The notes under the pieces were generated by a model. It did not search any database, had not been told where the DNA came from, and saw only the letters and a list, made by a program, of their open reading frames with translations. The position numbers and the translations under genes are program-made. From the NCBI GenBank assembly GCA_947581795.1, contig CANPVS010000011.1, forward strand, positions 1 to 64,000: DNA of 64,000 nt, read 5' to 3'. This stretch comes from an uncultured Oscillospiraceae bacterium (GTDB taxonomy: Bacteria > Bacillota > Clostridia > Oscillospirales > Oscillospiraceae). Shown one piece after another: positions 56,503 through 64,000 of the stretch. How positions within the stretch are numbered: the stretch's first letter is position 1; each line of letters opens with the position of its first letter.

Positions 56503-57945
56503 GTGCTGGCCCGGCTCATAGACACCGCCATATCCGCGAGCTGGCTCATATTGGCGGTCATAATCCTGCGGGCGGTGTTCCGGCGGGCGCCCCGGGGGAT
56601 GATATGCCTTCTGTGGGCCCTTGTGGCCCTGCGGCTGGCGTGCCCCTTCTCCATCCGGAGCCCCCTCAGCCTGGTGCCTGACACGGAGGCGGTGGTGGAG
56701 CGGGTCGTCTCTCTCACCGCGCCGGTGAGGGAACAGACGGACGTTGTGGAGCCAGAGACGGTCCTGCCTGTCCCTGCGACAGACGGGAATACACAGACCT
56801 CCGGCCCGGATATTGCCGCCTGGGCCACGGCCGCGTGGGCCGCCGGGACGGCGGGGATGCTGGGCTATGCCACGGTGAGCTATTTCCGCCTGCGGCGGCG
56901 GGTGGCGGCCTCCGTGCGGGTGAAGGGGAACATCTTCCTCTGCGACTGGATCAACACGCCCTTCATCCTGGGCGTTTTCCGGCCCCGGATATACCTGCCG
57001 TCGGCCATGGACCGGGAACAGTATACCTGCGTGCTGGCCCACGAGACAGCCCATTTGAAGCGGCGTGACCACTGGTGGAAACCCCTGGGGTTCCTCCTAT
57101 TGGCGGTCTATTGGTTCGATCCGCTGGCCTGGGCGGCCTACATCCTGTTCTGCCGGGATATGGAGCTGGCCTGCGACGAGCGGGTGGTCCGGGACATGGG
57201 TCTTGCGGAGCGGAAGGAGTACTCGCAAATACTCCTTGACTGCGCCGCCGGGACAATGCCCTCGGTCTGCCCTGTCCGCTTCGGCGGGGTGGGGGTGAAG
57301 GCCCGGATAAAGTCCGTGCTCCGGTACCGGCGTCCTGCTCTGGGGGCTGTAATCGCCGGGGGAGTGGCGGCCGTGGCGCTGGCGGTGTGCTTTCTCACGG
57401 ACCCGGCAGAGAGCCTGGCCGCCGTGGCGGAAGAGCCCGCGCCCTCGCCTGTGACCCACCGGGTGACGGGGGAGGAGGTGGCCGCCCGGAACGGCGAGGA
57501 GAACTTTGCCGCCATGCTGGCGGAGGAGTGGACCTCGGAGGGGTACGAGGCCATGACCTATGAGGAGTTCGCGGCCCGATATGACGAAGCCCTGGTGCCG
57601 CTGGACGACCCTCCGGCGGGGTATAAAAACCTGGGCGCGGTATTCGTCCGGCCGGATGAGGTCGGGGATATCTTGATCGTCCAGGTGCTGTACAACGCCA
57701 ATATCGAGGCGGCGGTCACCGTCCAGCAGTGGCGGACCGACGACGGGGACACCCAGCCGTTTTTCACCTATTCCGACTGCGACGAGATAGGCAGGCCCCT
57801 GGCGGATGAATGCTGGTATTCCTGGCTGGCAGGCTATGACGGGAACGTCGGGGGCACGACCGTCAACATGATGCTGTGTTCTGTCCAAAAGCTGGGGGGC
57901 AGGAGCTGCTGGCTCACCCTGCAAAATCTGTGGCCGGAGTGGTAA
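56503..57945 (+). CDS. BlaR1-like M56 membrane metalloprotease/sensor
   Basis: A 480-residue protein starting at GTG 56503, two bases after the repressor stop. Four hydrophobic helices surround an M56 gluzincin domain with HETAH (His180 to His184) and the downstream Glu in CRDMELACDERV. After the last helix (about 283-305) the external part (about 310-480) is not a penicillin-binding sensor (no SxxK/SxN/KTG seen) but an unknown domain with FYTYSD-like and W-rich strands. So it probably senses something other than a beta-lactam and then cleaves the repressor. Confidence 0.85.
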   Translation: MLARLIDTAISASWLILAVIILRAVFRRAPRGMICLLWALVALRLACPFSIRSPLSLVPDTEAVVERVVSLTAPVREQTDVVEPETVLPVPATDGNTQTSGPDIAAWATAAWAAGTAGMLGYATVSYFRLRRRVAASVRVKGNIFLCDWINTPFILGVFRPRIYLPSAMDREQYTCVLAHETAHLKRRDHWWKPLGFLLLAVYWFDPLAWAAYILFCRDMELACDERVVRDMGLAERKEYSQILLDCAAGTMPSVCPVRFGGVGVKARIKSVLRYRRPALGAVIAGGVAAVALAVCFLTDPAESLAAVAEEPAPSPVTHRVTGEEVAARNGEENFAAMLAEEWTSEGYEAMTYEEFAARYDEALVPLDDPPAGYKNLGAVFVRPDEVGDILIVQVLYNANIEAAVTVQQWRTDDGDTQPFFTYSDCDEIGRPLADECWYSWLAGYDGNVGGTTVNMMLCSVQKLGGRSCWLTLQNLWPEW

Positions 57946-57959
57946 AGGAGGAGATTCTA

Positions 57960-58859
57960 ATGAAAAAGCGTATCATCGCGGTGGCCCTGGCGCTGTTCAT
58001 CGTTCTTGCCCTGGGCGCGTCTGCCCTGGGGGCGGAACAGCCCCGGCTCACGGGCGTGAATGTATATGTGGACGGGGAGCTGGCCATCCAGTACACCTAC
58101 ACTTATGAGGACGGGCCCCTGCCCACGGCCGGGCGGATGCACATGCTCACAGAACGGACCATGGTCAGGAACGGCCAGGTCCTGGAGGCGGTCCCCCCGG
58201 ACACGGTGTATGCCTACGCATACGACGCCGCGGGCAGGCTGGTGCGCTATGAGGCGTCCGTCGACGACGGTTCCGGGAGCACCTCCGCCCACACCAGGGA
58301 ATACGGCGAGGACGGGCGGCTCCTGCGGGACACCTGGACCAGCGATATGGCGAGCGGCGGCAGTGGGTCCAGCTACATCTATGACGAGGCCGGGCGGCTT
58401 ATAAGAAGCATGGACGAGGACGAGTACGGCATCGTCCGGTATGTGACCGAGTACGACTGCGACGAGGCCGGGCGCGTCATTTCCCACCGGCTCTACGATG
58501 TCATGGACTGGGACGAGGCAGGTGAGCCTACGGTCTGGGGACCGGACCCCGTCAGCGAGGTCCGCTGTGGCTATGACGACGCCGGGCGGATGAACTATCA
58601 GATGGATCTCTATAACGGCATGGTAAACGGCGAGACCTTTTACACCTACGGTGAGGACTCATACTTCACCCTGCGCTATGGCGAGATACACGACTACATG
58701 AACAGCGAGGTAAAAAACGAATTTACAGTCATCCCCAGTGACGACGGACCGCTGACCTTTACCATGCCCGGAACGCCGGAGCTGACCCGGGACGAGGCGG
58801 GCAGACTCATCCGGGCGGAGACAGAGGATAGAGTCATGGCGTTCGTTTGGGACGATTGA
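57960..58859 (+). CDS. Secreted YD-repeat protein
   Basis: A 299-residue exported protein with a signal peptide (about 1-25, ALG-AE). At least five RHS/YD-type repeats of the form (Y/C)xYDxAGRL follow (YAYDAAGRLVR, REYGEDGRLLR, YIYDEAGRLIR, YDCDEAGRVI, CGYDDAGRM, LTRDEAGRLIR). YD repeats form beta-shell cages, but this is far shorter than a toxin-type RHS and has no C-terminal toxin. It follows the M56 gene by 14 bases with AAAGGAGGAG, so it is co-regulated by the BlaI-like repressor. Confidence 0.83.
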   Translation: MKKRIIAVALALFIVLALGASALGAEQPRLTGVNVYVDGELAIQYTYTYEDGPLPTAGRMHMLTERTMVRNGQVLEAVPPDTVYAYAYDAAGRLVRYEASVDDGSGSTSAHTREYGEDGRLLRDTWTSDMASGGSGSSYIYDEAGRLIRSMDEDEYGIVRYVTEYDCDEAGRVISHRLYDVMDWDEAGEPTVWGPDPVSEVRCGYDDAGRMNYQMDLYNGMVNGETFYTYGEDSYFTLRYGEIHDYMNSEVKNEFTVIPSDDGPLTFTMPGTPELTRDEAGRLIRAETEDRVMAFVWDD

Positions 58860-58861
58860 TC

Positions 58862-58896
58862 AAAATCCCCTCTCCTGCGGGAGAGGGGATTTTTGC
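58862..58896. terminator. Convergent bidirectional terminator
   Basis: A perfect 13-bp AAAATCCCCTCTC/GAGAGGGGATTTT stem with loop CTGCGG serves the YD-protein operon and the peptide/nickel transporter operon. Confidence 0.92.
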
Positions 58897-58902
58897 GTCT
58901 GC

Positions 58903-59787
58903 TTATAGATTGCTGTGCTTTTTGTTGGAGCTGCCCCGGAGCCAGTTGCCGATCTCCGTGACGGCGAGGAGCGTGGCTGCCAGAAACAGGCCGGGTATCA
59001 GAATGATCCACCAAGCGCCGGAGGTGAGGGCGGTTTGGGCGAGGCTCAGCATGCTGCCCCAGGAGACTACCTCCAGGGGAAGGCCCACGCCCAGGAAGCT
59101 CAAAGTGGACTCGGCCACGATGGCCCCGCGCACGTTCATCACCACCATGAACATGATGGAGGGGAAGAAGTTGGGGGCCAGGTGGCGGCGCAGGATGTGG
59201 AAAAACCCGCCGCCCGCGGCCCGGGCCGCCAGAATATACTCGCTCCGTCGGAGGGTGAGCACCTCCGTGCGCACCACCTTCGCGACGCCGGCCCAGCCGG
59301 TGAGGCCCAGCACCAGCGCCAGGCTCCATACGGTGGCCTTTCCCAGCGCGGCATGAAGGAGCATCACCAGAAGCAGGCTGGGGACGCTCAAAAATATCTC
59401 CGTGAGGCGCATGATGCATGTGTCCAGCCACCGGGGGGCCAGACCGCTGGCCGCGCCGACCACTACGGCGAGGAGGGCGGACAGCGCCGCGGCCAGAAGG
59501 CCGACGGCCAGGGAGACCCGCCCGCCGTACCAGATCATGGAGAAGATGTCCCGGCCCATGGTGTCCGTGCCGAAGAGGAAGGTCCTGTCGGGGCGGCGGG
59601 CGTAATTGGAAAGGTCCATATAGGCGGGGTCGTGGGTCATGATAAGAGGGCAGAAGAGGCACCCCAGCACCACCAGCGCCAGAAAGGCGAATGCGAGAAG
59701 GGGTTTGCCCCTATACCAGGGACGTTTGTTAAGAGTCCCTTTCGGCGAGGCGGGACGGACGCCCACCAGGGCGAAGCGTTCATCCAT
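58903..59787 (-). CDS. Peptide/nickel ABC transporter permease, C-type
   Basis: A 294-residue DppC/NikC-type permease: an N-terminal helix, a FLFGTDTMGRDIFSMIWYGGRVSLAVG motif and the EAA-like loop AARAAGGGFFHILRRHLAPN. ATG 59787 (MDERF) lies eight bases inside the end of the upstream permease gene. It is the last gene of a five-gene operon. Confidence 0.9.
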   Translation of the reverse strand: MDERFALVGVRPASPKGTLNKRPWYRGKPLLAFAFLALVVLGCLFCPLIMTHDPAYMDLSNYARRPDRTFLFGTDTMGRDIFSMIWYGGRVSLAVGLLAAALSALLAVVVGAASGLAPRWLDTCIMRLTEIFLSVPSLLLVMLLHAALGKATVWSLALVLGLTGWAGVAKVVRTEVLTLRRSEYILAARAAGGGFFHILRRHLAPNFFPSIMFMVVMNVRGAIVAESTLSFLGVGLPLEVVSWGSMLSLAQTALTSGAWWIILIPGLFLAATLLAVTEIGNWLRGSSNKKHSNL

Positions 59788-60766
59788 GGCGGTCCGCCCC
59801 CTTTCCGCCCGTGGCCTCCCGGGCCCGCACCCGGGGGTCGACGTGCTCGCTGACGGTCTGGGCCAGCATATTGGAAAGGATGACCGCGCCACCGGAGAGA
59901 AGACACAGGACCATGAGCAAATTGTAGTCCTGATACCGGGCGCTCTCGTAGGCCAGCGTCCCGATGCCGGGGTAGGAGAACACCGTCTCCACGATGTACG
60001 TCCCACCCATGATGTGGGGCACGGATATGGCCATGAGGCTGAGGTAAGAGGGCAGGGCGTTTCGCAGGCAGTGGCGGAGCATGACCCGCCGCCGGGCGAG
60101 CCCCTCGGACCGGGCCAGCAGCACATAGTCCGCGCGGACTTCCTCCAAAAGGCGGTTGCGGAGCATGTAGGCGTAGTACCACAGATGGCCCGTCACCACC
60201 ACGGTCAGGGGCAAAATGAGGTGCCGCGCCCTATCCGCCGCGTCCCCGCCGCCAACAGACCAGGCCCCGGAGCTGGGCAGCACGCGCAGATACACCGCGA
60301 AAATAAGGATGAGCAGAAGACTCAGCCAGAACTCCGGGATGCAGCTGGTGATCGTCCCAAGTTTACATAACGCTTTATCCAGGGGCTTATCCTCCTGCCA
60401 GGCGCAGAGAAGGCCCAGCCCCAGGGCCAGGGAGAAGATGAGGGCAAATCCGATGCCGCCCAAAAGCAGGGTGTTTCCCACCCGGCCCCGGATGACCTCC
60501 AGCACGCCGGTCTTGTACTTGAAAGACATGCCGAAGTCGCCGTGGATGGCGTTTCGGAGCCAGCGGACATATTGCATGTGGATGGGCTGGTCCAGGCCCA
60601 ATCGGGCCTCGGCCGCCGCCCGCTCTTCCGGCGTCAGCCGTTCCGCCCGCTCCCCGTACCAGGACGCCAGCGGGTCGCCGGGGGCGAGGCGTGCGGCGTA
60701 GAACACCGCCAGGGACAAAATGAGCAGGCTGACGGTGAGGACCAGCAGTTTTTTGAGAAGCTTCAT
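59780..60766 (-). CDS. Peptide/nickel ABC transporter permease, B-type
   Basis: A 328-residue DppB/NikB-type permease with RLAPGDPL near the N-terminus, LGLDQPIHMQYVRWL, GDFGMSF and the EAA loop LARSEGLARRRVMLRHCLRNA. Six membrane helices. It overlaps both neighbours by a few bases. Confidence 0.9.
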   Translation of the reverse strand: MKLLKKLLVLTVSLLILSLAVFYAARLAPGDPLASWYGERAERLTPEERAAAEARLGLDQPIHMQYVRWLRNAIHGDFGMSFKYKTGVLEVIRGRVGNTLLLGGIGFALIFSLALGLGLLCAWQEDKPLDKALCKLGTITSCIPEFWLSLLLILIFAVYLRVLPSSGAWSVGGGDAADRARHLILPLTVVVTGHLWYYAYMLRNRLLEEVRADYVLLARSEGLARRRVMLRHCLRNALPSYLSLMAISVPHIMGGTYIVETVFSYPGIGTLAYESARYQDYNLLMVLCLLSGGAVILSNMLAQTVSEHVDPRVRAREATGGKGADRHG

Positions 60767-61665
60767 TTTCCCGCCTCCTCTCCGCCCAGAACAAAGTGCC
60801 CCGGCGACACCTCCGTGAAGGGGGCGTCCCTATGGAAGGCCGCCTCGTCAAAGGCATAGAGGGGGCGGGCCCGCTCCCGCCGGGGGTCGGGGATGGGGAT
60901 GGCGGACAGCAGTGCTTTGGTATAGGGGTGACGGGGATGCGAAAATAGCTCCTCCGTGGGGGCCAGCTCCGTGAGCTTTCCCTTGTAGAGGACGCCCACC
61001 CGGTCGCAGAGATAGCGCACCACGGCCAGGTCGTGGGCGATGAACAGGAAGGTAAATCCGTGCTCCGCCTGCAGGTGCTTGAACAGGTTGAGGATCTGGG
61101 CCTGGATGGACACGTCCAGGGCGGCGATGGGCTCGTCCGCCACCAGCAGGGACGGCTCCATGGCGAGAGCCCGGGCGATGGCCACCCGCTGGCGCTGGCC
61201 GCCGGACAGCTCCGGTGGATACCGGTCAAGATAAGAGGGGTCCATGCCTACGTATTTCAGTTGAAATTCCGCCTCGGCCCGGAGGGAGCCGCGAGGGGGC
61301 TTTATGTGGTTCACCGCCATGGGCTCGGCAATGATGTCCGCCGCCCTCATGCGTGGGTCCAGGCTGGAGGTGGAGTCCTGGAAGATGATCTGCCGGTCGG
61401 TCTGCAAAAGCCGCCGGTTGGCCCGGACCTGGGCCGGGTCGGTGACGTCGATCCCCTTGTAAAGGATATGCCCCGCCTGGGGCCGGAGCAGGCCCATGAC
61501 GCACCGGGCCAGAGTGGACTTGCCGGAGCCGGACTCGCCCACCAGGCCGAATATCTCGCCTTCCCGTATCTGGAAGGACACGCCGTCCAGCGCCCGGACC
61601 GTTACGTCTTTCGTAAGGGGAAAGCTGTGGCTTAAGTCCCGCACGTCCAGAATCACGTCATCCAC
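60763..61665 (-). CDS. Peptide/nickel ABC transporter ATP-binding protein, F-type
   Basis: A 300-residue DppF/OppF-type ATPase with Walker A GESGSGKST, signature LSGGQRQR, Walker B LLVADEPIAALD and the C-terminal oligopeptide/dipeptide extension with HPRHPYTKALL. It lacks the Cys cluster of the usual Fe-S-type DppF tail. Overlaps both neighbours. Confidence 0.9.
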   Translation of the reverse strand: MDDVILDVRDLSHSFPLTKDVTVRALDGVSFQIREGEIFGLVGESGSGKSTLARCVMGLLRPQAGHILYKGIDVTDPAQVRANRRLLQTDRQIIFQDSTSSLDPRMRAADIIAEPMAVNHIKPPRGSLRAEAEFQLKYVGMDPSYLDRYPPELSGGQRQRVAIARALAMEPSLLVADEPIAALDVSIQAQILNLFKHLQAEHGFTFLFIAHDLAVVRYLCDRVGVLYKGKLTELAPTEELFSHPRHPYTKALLSAIPIPDPRRERARPLYAFDEAAFHRDAPFTEVSPGHFVLGGEEAGK

Positions 61666-62671
61666 GGAGACTACCTCCTATGGGCGGGGCGATTTTCGGC
61701 GCCCGGGGGTCTAAGAGCCAGGTGGCGGCGAAATGGGTACCGCTCACCTGAAACATGGGCGGCGCCTCCTCATAGTCGATGGCGAGAGCGTACTCGTTCC
61801 GACCGGCGAAGGCGTCCCCCTTGGGGGGCGGCGCGAGAGTGGGGGGCATGCCGGGCAGGGCGTAAAGGGGCTCGCCGGGCCTGGCGAGGGAGGGGAGGCT
61901 CCGAAGCAGCGCCCAGGTATAGGGGTGGCGGGGGTCGTAAAAGACGTCCTCCGCGGTGCCCAGCTCCACCAGCTTCCCCGCGTACATCACCGCCACCCTA
62001 TCCGCCGCCCGGGCCACCACGCCCAGGTCGTGTGTCACCAGCACCGTGGCGGTGCCCAGTTTCCGCTGAAGATCCCGGAGAAGGTCCAGTATCTGGGCCT
62101 GGACGGTCACATCCAGAGCGGTGGTGGGCTCGTCGGCGAAGAGGAGTTTGGGCTCCGAGGCCAGCGCGATGGCCATCACCACCCGCTGGCGCTGGCCGCC
62201 GGAGAGCTCATGGGGGTAGAGCTTTTGCCTGGCCCCGGCGTCGTCCAGTCCCACCAGGTCCATGAGCTCTAACACCCGGGCCCGGACCGCCTCCCGGGCC
62301 ATTTGGGGCCGGTGGGCCAGCACCGCCTCGGCGATCTGCGCCCCCACGGTGTAAGTGGGGTCCAGGGCGGTCATGGGGTCCTGAAAGACCATGGAGAACA
62401 CCCGACCCCGGAGGGCGCGCATGTCCTTCTCCCGGAGGGCGCGGATATCCGTCCCGTCCACCGCGAGGCGGGCCGCCTCCACCTGGGCGTGGGCGGGCAG
62501 CAGGCCCATAAGGGCCCGGCACAGCACGCTCTTGCCGCACCCCGACTCGCCCACCAGAGCCAGTATCTCCCCGGGGGCCAGGTCGAAGGACACGTCCCGC
62601 ACGGCCTCCACGGTCCCGCAGGGGCCGTGGAAGGTGACGGACAGATGTTCTATTTCCAGTAGCTTGTTCAT
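61658..62671 (-). CDS. Peptide/nickel ABC transporter ATP-binding protein, D-type
   Basis: A 337-residue DppD/OppD-type ATPase with Walker [10 protein letters not shown], signature LSGGQRQR, Walker [13 protein letters not shown] and the C-terminal extension with [18 protein letters not shown] 62671 overlaps the binding-protein stop (ATGA), which is why it is preferred to an ATG four codons upstream. Confidence 0.9.
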   Translation of the reverse strand: MNKLLEIEHLSVTFHGPCGTVEAVRDVSFDLAPGEILALVGESGCGKSVLCRALMGLLPAHAQVEAARLAVDGTDIRALREKDMRALRGRVFSMVFQDPMTALDPTYTVGAQIAEAVLAHRPQMAREAVRARVLELMDLVGLDDAGARQKLYPHELSGGQRQRVVMAIALASEPKLLFADEPTTALDVTVQAQILDLLRDLQRKLGTATVLVTHDLGVVARAADRVAVMYAGKLVELGTAEDVFYDPRHPYTWALLRSLPSLARPGEPLYALPGMPPTLAPPPKGDAFAGRNEYALAIDYEEAPPMFQVSGTHFAATWLLDPRAPKIAPPIGGSLRG

Positions 62672-64000
62672 TCGATCGTCCAATCGATGATGTTCCAGAA
62701 GATGCCCACGCCGTGATGGCCCAGGACTTTGTCCGGGTCGACGCCGTGAATGGTGTCCTTCGCCACGTAATCGGCGTCGATATAACAGATGAAGGTAAAG
62801 GCCGGGTCGTCCGCCAGGGCCCTCTGGAAGCCGGCGTAGGCTTCGGCCCGGACGGCCGGGTCGTCGGACCGTCGGGCTTCGGTGAGGTATCTGTCCACGT
62901 CGGCGTTGGAGTAGCCGCTGTAGTTGGCGCCCTTGTCCGTGCCGAAGACCTTGTAAGTGTGGTCGTCCGCGTCGAAGGGGCTGCCCCAGCCGATGAGGTA
63001 GGCCATCTGGCTGCCCCAGTCCACCACCGCCGGGATCTCCACGGTCACGTCCAGCCCCACCGCCCGCAGCTGCTGGGCCGCGGCCTGGGCCATGTCCAGG
63101 CGCACCTGGTCCCCGGCGGCCACGTCGATGACAAAGCCCAGTTTTTCACCGTTCCTGTAGTAGAACCCGTCGTCCTGTTTCTCCGCGCCGGCGGCGGTCA
63201 GGATGCTCTCCGCTCGGGCGGGGTCATAGTCATAATGGTCCACGTCAGAAAAGTTGTAGACGTTCCGCTGCAGGGGGCCGTAGGCCGTCTCCCCGTGGCC
63301 CAGGAGCACGCTCTCCAGGATGGCCTCCCGGTCGATGGCGCAGCACACGGCGGGGATGACGTCCCGGTTCTCGGTCCAGTAGGGGTTCCGGAAGTTGAAG
63401 AGGATGCCCCGGTAGTCGGAGGTCTTCATGTTGTAGACGTCGTAGCCCTCCAGGCCCGTAAAGGTCTCCCCGTCCCGGGGGGTGAGCAGGGCCAGGTCCA
63501 GCTCGCCGGAGCGCATCTGCATGGCCCGGGCGCTGTCGTCGGGGACGATCTTGAAGACGATGCGGTCGATATGGGCGGGACCCTTGAAGTAGTCCGGGTT
63601 CTTTACCAGCGTGATGGCCTGGCCCTCGTCCCAGCGCTCCAGCTTATAAGGGCCGGTGCCAACTGGATGACGGAAGAAATCGGCAGTCTGAAAGTCCTCG
63701 CCCGCCAGAAGGTGCTCCGGCAGCACCGCCATGGTCATATAGTCCAGGAACGCCACATTGGGCGCGGCCAGGGTGAACCGGATAGTGTGCTCGTCCACCA
63801 CGTCGATGGCCGTCACATCCTCGAAGTTGGGGGCGTTTTCCGACAGGTTCGCTGGGTCCATGATGGCCTCTATGGTGAACTTCACGTCCTCCGCGGTGAC
63901 CGGCTCCCCGTCGTGCCAGGTGACGCCATGGCGCATATGAAAGGTGTAGGCGCAGGTCTCCTCGTCGAACGCCCAGCTCTCGGCCAGGCCGGGGACGACG
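62668..64000 (-). CDS. Peptide/nickel ABC transporter substrate-binding protein (5' end outside window)
   Basis: The C-terminal 443 residues of a family 5 solute-binding protein; the frame is open to the window edge, so the N-terminus and lipobox are missing. TFHMRHGVTWHDGEPVTAEDVKF, GTGPYKLERWDEGQAITLVKNPDY and the C-terminal lobe match Dpp/Opp/Nik-type proteins. The ligand (peptide, Ni or Ni-chelate) cannot be told from this part. The larBCE operon nearby creates nickel demand, but this is only contextual. Confidence 0.9.
   Translation of the reverse strand, partial: VVPGLAESWAFDEETCAYTFHMRHGVTWHDGEPVTAEDVKFTIEAIMDPANLSENAPNFEDVTAIDVVDEHTIRFTLAAPNVAFLDYMTMAVLPEHLLAGEDFQTADFFRHPVGTGPYKLERWDEGQAITLVKNPDYFKGPAHIDRIVFKIVPDDSARAMQMRSGELDLALLTPRDGETFTGLEGYDVYNMKTSDYRGILFNFRNPYWTENRDVIPAVCCAIDREAILESVLLGHGETAYGPLQRNVYNFSDVDHYDYDPARAESILTAAGAEKQDDGFYYRNGEKLGFVIDVAAGDQVRLDMAQAAAQQLRAVGLDVTVEIPAVVDWGSQMAYLIGWGSPFDADDHTYKVFGTDKGANYSGYSNADVDRYLTEARRSDDPAVRAEAYAGFQRALADDPAFTFICYIDADYVAKDTIHGVDPDKVLGHHGVGIFWNIIDWTIE

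Noticed and set aside
56503-57945. Beta-lactam sensor (true BlaR1)
   Set aside because: No SxxK, SxN or KTG motifs in the external domain.

Overview
The window is a GC-rich chromosomal segment that looks like an anaerobic gut Clostridium-class Bacillota, most likely Oscillospiraceae (Flavonifractor/Lawsonibacter/Intestinimonas-like). That placement is inferred. It rests on a V-type ATPase, FeoAB, B12-dependent MetH, acetate kinase, a nickel-pincer (Lar) system, Gram-positive style promoters (TTGACA-17-TATAAT) and Shine-Dalgarno sites, and two-component and ECF genes of Firmicute type. There is no rRNA, CRISPR array, prophage or insertion sequence. Two tRNA genes (Arg-CCT, Gln-CTG) are present.

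Layout. 0-2.4 kb: end of a V-ATPase operon, then an XRE regulator/DUF3169 pair behind an unusual array of GACAA half-sites. 2.3-3.3 kb: tRNA-Arg and a stand-alone E2-acyltransferase-like protein whose catalytic His is missing. 3.5-7.9 kb: a polyamine ABC operon (potA, potB, fused potCD) preceded by about 360 nt of highly structured RNA with its own promoter and intrinsic terminator. 7.9-13.4 kb (minus): a very tight five-gene operon of CbbA-type class II aldolase, PPi-type phosphofructokinase, divergent triosephosphate isomerase, LarA-family nickel racemase/epimerase and TauE exporter. 13.6-18.9 kb: split methionine synthase, MetF and a GPH symporter. 19-24.3 kb: plsY, feoAB, a glycosyltransferase, a TepA/ClpP-like protease, tRNA-Gln. 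24.5-29.8 kb: asnB, then a PhoP/PhoR-like pair and a PhoU-less Na/Pi transporter, both preceded by Pho-box-like repeats. 30-35 kb: two paralogous membrane-tethered XRE regulators flanking a GH5-type secreted protein and DegV. 35-37 kb: obgE-rpmA-rplU. 37-40.8 kb: secreted proteins, an ECF sigma factor/anti-sigma pair and a GNAT. 41-43.6 kb: ackA divergent from tmcAL. 43.8-48.6 kb: prfA, a fused Sua5/YrdC-CoaE, M18 aminopeptidase and an Fe-S aldo/keto reductase, bracketed by two copies of a multi-hairpin intergenic repeat. 49-53 kb: a polar amino-acid ABC transporter and an M20 amidohydrolase. 53-56 kb: larB-larC-larE behind a putative attenuator. 56-58.9 kb: BlaI/M56 sensor-protease/YD-repeat protein. 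58.9-64 kb (minus): a peptide/nickel ABC transporter whose solute-binding protein runs off the window end.

How it fits together. The strongest system-level idea is the Lar network: larBCE (53-56 kb) should make the nickel-pincer nucleotide cofactor, the LarA homologue in the 8-13 kb operon is the apparent user, and the peptide/nickel-type transporter could supply metal. The LarA operon pairs a 2-hydroxyacid racemase/epimerase and an anion exporter with enzymes resembling three consecutive steps of upper glycolysis, one of them divergent in its phosphate-binding loops. This suggests an undescribed catabolic route for a sugar or sugar-acid analogue. The best RNA candidates are the structured RNA before potA and the leader of larB.
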